From: Saprolegnia diclina VS20
Lineage: Eukaryota > Oomycota > Saprolegniomycetes > Saprolegniales > Saprolegniaceae
Direction of reading: 5' to 3'
Assembly (NCBI RefSeq): GCF_000281045.1
Contig: NW_008246071.1
Coordinates: forward strand, 814,142 to 837,404
DNA length: 23,263 bases
Made by a program: the position numbers and the translations under genes
In this document: positions 19,341 to 23,263 of the stretch, in pieces
Numbering within the stretch: position 1 is the stretch's first letter
Layout of the letters: every line of letters begins with the position of its first letter
Notes under the pieces: generated by a model
Told to the model about the DNA's origin: nothing
Databases searched by the model: none
Seen by the model: the letters and a program-made list of their open reading frames with translations, nothing else

Positions 19341-21258
19341 CTACTTCTTCTTGGTCTTGGAAGGCGCCGCGGGCTTGGGTGGTGGCGCGGCCTTGGCGGC
19401 GGGTTTTGCGGCCGGCTTTTTAGCCCCACCCCCCGAGCGCTATACGCACCAATCATTGGTCATTATGATGCAACGACTTGATACATTGATACCTCGGACT
19501 TTTCCTTGCAGTAAGGAATGTGGCGCTCGGCTGCCTTATCGTTGAAGCGGCGCGAGCAGTACGAACACTGAATCAAACTCGAGTCGACCTCGGCGGGTTT
19601 TGGCGGCGGCAGTGCTCTACGCGTGTAGTGGGTTAGAAGGCTGGCGGTTGATATGTTGATATGTTGGTACCGGCCCTCCTTCTTCGCTTGCTCGTACTCG
19701 CGACTGCCCTTAATCGCATCTCGGAACGCATTGCTCTTCTTCTTCCAGTCGTCCTTCTTGGCCTTGATGGCTTGCTCCTCCTTGGAGAGCGCTTTGGCGT
19801 TGGGCGCGGTCACGGCCTTGAGCGACATGCCCTTCTCTTGCAAAAGCTTCTCGACTTCTGTGCCTTTGAGACGCGCCGCCTATGGACAATATTGTCCATT
19901 TTCCATGTTTTCATGCAATTCTCGTTTACCGCCATGTTGAAGACTTTTTTGGGGCCCGAAAACACTTTTTTGCAAATTTTCTACCATTTTCAGACTAAGT
20001 TGCTTGCAATGCGATGCATTATGTACCTGGTGCTTGGCAAACGCGGTCGCATTGAACCGGCGCTGGCAGTCGGGACACGTGTGGTTGGCGCCGTCGTCCT
20101 GCACTTCGCTCTCCTAAACAAATCGACGTTGAGTGCATTCATCCAGCGCTCTACATCGCGTACGCCGTCAGGGACACCGGAAAAGACGTTGGACGATGCA
20201 GCCATGGGTGGATCTTCCTGCACGACGCGGGCTGGCGGCGCTCGCACGGGCAGCGGCTTGGTCGGCGGGTCCCGGGCCGAGTGCATGACCTGGCGAGGTT
20301 TGTCTTCGTCGACAAACATCGAGGCTGCATGCGTCGGGGCACTGCGGCTCTTTCGACGCGACATTTTCGACTAGATACATCTTAGTGGCTATGAAATAAG
20401 ATGTGAGGTACCTTGAGCAAGATGAGCGAGCTCTGGTCCACGGTCTATTCATGGGGCGCGTGATGTTACGAGGCCGGCAGCGACGATGAGAAGTACGGTG
20501 TCGGCTGCGGGCGCCGGCTTCATTTGCCGCTGGCGCGCCAATGGCGCTGGTGTTGCGCTTGGGTCGCACTGGCGGCACGTGCACGACGAGTTGCGAAGAC
20601 ACTCGGCGGGAGGCGCGGCCGCCGCCTTGGGCTTGGATTCGCGTGGTATCGCTTTGCCTGTGCGAGATTTGAGCTCGTGCGAGAGCGCGTCGTGCTCTGC
20701 ACCAAGACGACAATAAGAAAATGCAGTCGGACCGATCACGTACGAGGTTCTTCGGGCTCGGGCAGCGGCGCGGCCTTGGATTTCGACGTGGGCCGAGAGT
20801 AGTTCCCGGCGAGCGAGTCGAGCGAGTCGGACGAGTCGTTGGCGTGGACGCGCTGGTTGTTTGGCTTGCGCAGCGTGCTGGCTTGGCGCTTGGGCGGCGA
20901 TGGCGGCGGGCTCGCGTCACGCTGCGCAGTGGCCTGAAACTTGGACTTGATCGGCGGCGACGGCGGCGGCTGCGTCGCATTAAACTTGGATCGGATTGGT
21001 GGCGACCCGGGTGGCGCCGACGTCGACTGCTCTTCGTGGTTGTTGTCGGCTTCGCGGCGCGGATTGACTCTACGCGAGCGCTCAGACATGGCAGACGAAG
21101 CGACGTCATGCATCTTACTTGGGCGCAAAGGTGCAGGCCTCGTTGACGACGCCACGCTGGCGCGCATCGCGGAGCTCCTTGGCGCGCTCCTTGGCTGCGA
21201 GCTGCTTCTTAGCGTGGTCCGTTGGGTCGTACCGGATCTTGGACTCGCCGCGCTGCAT
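19341..21258 (-). CDS. Double C2HC zinc-finger protein (ZNF474/ZC2HC1-like)
   Basis: Ten exons: 21258-21119, 21069-20744, 20696-20497, 20444-20412, 20370-20164, 20113-20027, 19980-19930, 19879-19671, 19616-19493, 19439-19341; 491 residues. The N-terminus is a basic helix (AKKQLAAKERAKELRDARQRG) followed by a long Pro/Ser-rich disordered part with repeats of PPSPPIKSKF type. Finger 1 is CPDCQRRFNATAFAKHQKIC (315-334), followed by KKVF...KKVFNMAAARLKGTE, the usual linker of this family. Finger 2 is CSYCSRRFNDKAAERHIPYC (435-454). A Lys/Ala/Pro tail ends the protein. Finger 1 is completed only if a 51-base exon (19980-19930) is included. Relatives are found in ciliated and flagellated eukaryotes; the role here is unknown. 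The start is the first ATG after an in-frame stop. Confidence 0.88.
19882..19899. repeat. 18-bp perfect palindrome inside an intron
   Basis: ATGGACAATATTGTCCAT reads identically on both strands. It occupies the 3' end of the intron at 19880-19929 of the C2HC gene, directly before the acceptor AG. Its core GACAATATTGT recurs near the acceptor of two other introns in the window. Confidence 0.6.
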
Positions 21259-22538
21259 GTTCTGCCCGTCCGCCGAACAACTACTGTCGTTTCGAGGATA
21301 TTTCTGGTCGATTCAACCGACCACAACCGGCCTTTCTAACCGTCTGGCCAACCGGCTGTTGCGTCGGTTATTGCACGCGAGCGTGCCACGTCAGTGCAAT
21401 GTGCCACCTCGATCGGTATCATCCTGGTTGCGAGCACTAGATCCATACATTGACCCATGATCCCTCCTTCTTTCGAGTGAGGAATGCCACAACGTCCATT
21501 GTATCGATATGAGTAGTAGGAGGTGTGCGATGTCAAGTTGGTTGTTGGGCCAATAAGTCATCAACAATACATAGAGTAAAAGTGTTGTGTTGTCATTAGA
21601 TTTAGATAATTACATGTAGTGGAGAGACTATTAAATGTTAAGCCGCTGCATGTTGATGTCAGTGAAGGCACATGGAGACACCGCCAGCGCACGCATCGTC
21701 GGTGCCATGCCGCGTGCAAATGCGACCAGCGGCATCGCCATGTTGAAGATTTGCCGACCAGTGCGAGGGCCGACGATCTCGAGCGCCCGAATAGAGCTGC
21801 GCTCAAAAATGGCTTCGGACAAGCCAGCAGCGAGCGCCGTCTCGACGTCAAAATCGCGCAGCGTCACGCGGACGAGAGCGGGGTGCACCTTGATGAAGAA
21901 GAAGTGCACCAGCGCCCGGAGCACCGGGTCGGAAGCTGCCAAGCGCGACGAGGGGGCTCGGGCAAAGAAGTGCCCGCCTGAAGCGTCCGCGCGTGTCGTA
22001 TGATGACGGAGGACGACAATGCCATCATGTATGTTGGCTCAAAGGTGGCGCGTGTAGGCCCTTTGGGAAGGCGTTTGCCCGGACAGGCAGTGCCTTCGTG
22101 TTGCGTGTGCCAAGGCCGTCGATAGTCGTATGGTGCAGAACGAAGCAAAAGCGAATGTGGCGCCGAGTGGCAGTCCAAGCCAAGGTCAATTCGATTTCTA
22201 CCAGTACTGCAGCTCGCCAGCCCCCACTCACCGAGCGTCCGGACACCCTGACGATCGCGGATTGGCCGTTTCTAACGCGTCATTTTGTATGTTGCTCCAT
22301 CTCGCCATCGAAAGAAGCTAGCGTCACGAGCTATATGTGCGACGAGCGCAGCCGTTTTGTCGCCGGACGTCCTCGCAGGTGGTGTGACCGCACCACATTT
22401 ACCATTCGCTCACTCCGCCACCGTGGACCACAGAAGCCACCACCCAATCACGGTATTCCAGCCACATTCTCAACCAGTCGGTCTATGGACTAGATACATG
22501 ACATAGTGTGCGTTAAAACTACTAGCAACCCACGACTC
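21259..22538. other. Long gene-poor stretch with one coding remnant
   Basis: Apart from the open frame at 21631-22038, no gene is seen in these 1280 bases. The sequence is less GC-rich than the exons. It should include the promoter of the C2HC gene (minus strand, upstream of 21258) and the 3' flank of the tetraspanin-like gene. None of the two recurrent promoter motifs of the window was found here. Confidence 0.5.
21631..22038 (-). pseudogene. Unrecognised coding remnant or terminal exon
   Basis: A minus-strand frame of about 135 codons ends with TAA at 21631 and is preceded by an in-frame stop at 22039. It has protein-like composition: VHFFFIKVHPALVRVTLRDF, then RALEIVGPRTGRQIFNMAM and MRALAVSPCAFTDINMQRL, with the Leu spacing of a leucine-rich repeat-like protein. 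No Met occurs in the first two thirds, and no upstream exon or start could be joined to it. It may be the decayed 3' end of a larger gene, or the last exon of a gene whose upstream exons I cannot find. I do not recognise the family. Confidence 0.35.
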
Positions 22539-23263
22539 TTACGCCATCAAGGGCGACGCCAGCGGACCGCTCTTGCCACCCGAGCGCGCGACAACGCACG
22601 ACATGACGAGCAGGACGAGCGCCGCGATCGCAAAGATGAGCGCGCCGATCGCAATCTTGTTGGCAAACGACTTGAAGAGGTCGAGGACCGCCGGGCGGCA
22701 CTTGGGGTACACGACGTCAGTGGCCTTGTCGTACTTGTTGGTCTGAATATAAGAGAGGCACCACGACGCCGACGACGTTGTGAGCGGGCAGTTGTCCTGG
22801 CCCCACTTGTAGAGGTCCGAGAAATCAATGTGCGTCGACGTCTGGCACGCCGCGCAGACCGTCTGGAGCTTCTTCATGTCGAGGCCGACGAGCGTGCTCG
22901 ACGCCGTCGCATTGATGTTCTCGCACGCGCCCTTGAGGCCGATCTGGTCGTTGGCGTTGAGGTTGAAGGCTGAGACAATGGACGAGAGCACCGGCGACGA
23001 CGAGAGCGAGAACATGCTAATGGCGTCGCCGAGGCTGCCAGCCACGCAGTAGTGGTCGACCATGACGCTGCAGTAGGCCGAATCAAAAGCCTCGGCGACC
23101 GAGACCTCGGCGTCCTCGGCCGGGAACGTCGCGTCGTCCCACTTGTTGGCGGTCGACGCACCGGCAAAGCCCGTGATCGTGATGAGGACAAAGAGGGCGA
23201 GCGCGACAAACACGAAGAACGCGTAGGTGTAGAGGAGGCACTTCTGGCGCTTGATGGCGCCGA
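22539..23263 (-). CDS. Tetraspanin-like membrane protein, 5' part outside window
   Basis: The frame is open to the window edge and gives the last 240 residues, starting after two bases of a split codon. It begins with a membrane segment (CLLYTYAFFVFVALALFVLI), followed by a large Cys-rich loop of about 150 residues (AYCSVMVDHYC, GACENI, VCAACQTS, NCPLT, WCLSYI, YPKCRPA). A last membrane segment (KIAIGALIFAIAALVLLVMSCVV) and a short tail follow. The order TM3, big extracellular loop with at least eight Cys, TM4 is that of tetraspanins. The signature CCG was not seen, so the assignment rests on topology only. No intron is visible in this part. Alternatives are another four-helix Cys-loop family or a secreted-domain membrane protein. 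Confidence 0.62.
   Translation of the reverse strand, partial: GAIKRQKCLLYTYAFFVFVALALFVLITITGFAGASTANKWDDATFPAEDAEVSVAEAFDSAYCSVMVDHYCVAGSLGDAISMFSLSSSPVLSSIVSAFNLNANDQIGLKGACENINATASSTLVGLDMKKLQTVCAACQTSTHIDFSDLYKWGQDNCPLTTSSASWCLSYIQTNKYDKATDVVYPKCRPAVLDLFKSFANKIAIGALIFAIAALVLLVMSCVVARSGGKSGPLASPLMA

Noticed and set aside
1-23263. tRNA, rRNA, CRISPR array, transposase or viral genes
   Set aside because: No T-loop type tRNA signature, no spaced direct-repeat array, no transposase or viral domains were seen on either strand.

Overview
The window looks like nuclear DNA of a GC-rich oomycete, most likely a member of the Saprolegniales (Saprolegnia/Achlya/Aphanomyces type). The evidence is indirect. 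Genes are packed tens of bases apart and are cut by many very short GT-AG introns (54 inferred here, about 40-86 nt, most 41-60). One promoter matches the classical oomycete Inr plus flanking element. Several domain combinations are protist-like. There is no sign of plasmid, phage, CRISPR, tRNA or rRNA. All splice models were made by hand from reading frame, GT/AG sites and domain continuity, and every reconstructed exon chain sums to an intact reading frame.

Layout: a seven-transmembrane protein (249-1316, -); an RCC1-repeat/BTB/BACK protein (2310-4615, +); the E2 acyltransferase of branched-chain 2-oxoacid dehydrogenase (4673-6192, -), head-to-head with the E1-beta subunit of the same mitochondrial complex (6863-8106, +); a DENN-domain protein carrying a PDZ domain (8149-11392, -); two related PHD-finger proteins tail-to-tail (12233-13848, + and 13949-15092, -); a voltage-sensor potassium channel with tandem RCK domains, BK/Slo-like (15474-19265, +); a C2HC zinc-finger protein (19341-21258, -); an unrecognised coding remnant (21631-22038, -); and the 3' part of a tetraspanin-like membrane protein (22539 to the window edge, -).

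The first nine genes alternate strands perfectly (- + - + - + - + -). Every promoter region is therefore shared by a divergent pair, and every 3' end faces another 3' end only 42-100 bp away. Two short motifs recur in the divergent intergenic regions and are candidate promoter elements: one of consensus CTTGsGGTTTGTATrC and one of CACACTATTT. The only clear functional link between neighbours is the BCKDH E2/E1-beta pair. The two PHD genes are linked by descent.

The points most worth following are the channel (Kv-like S4 on a BK-like RCK body without a Ca-bowl), the Cys/His tail shared by the PHD pair, the PDZ inserted between uDENN and cDENN, and the shared BCKDH promoter.
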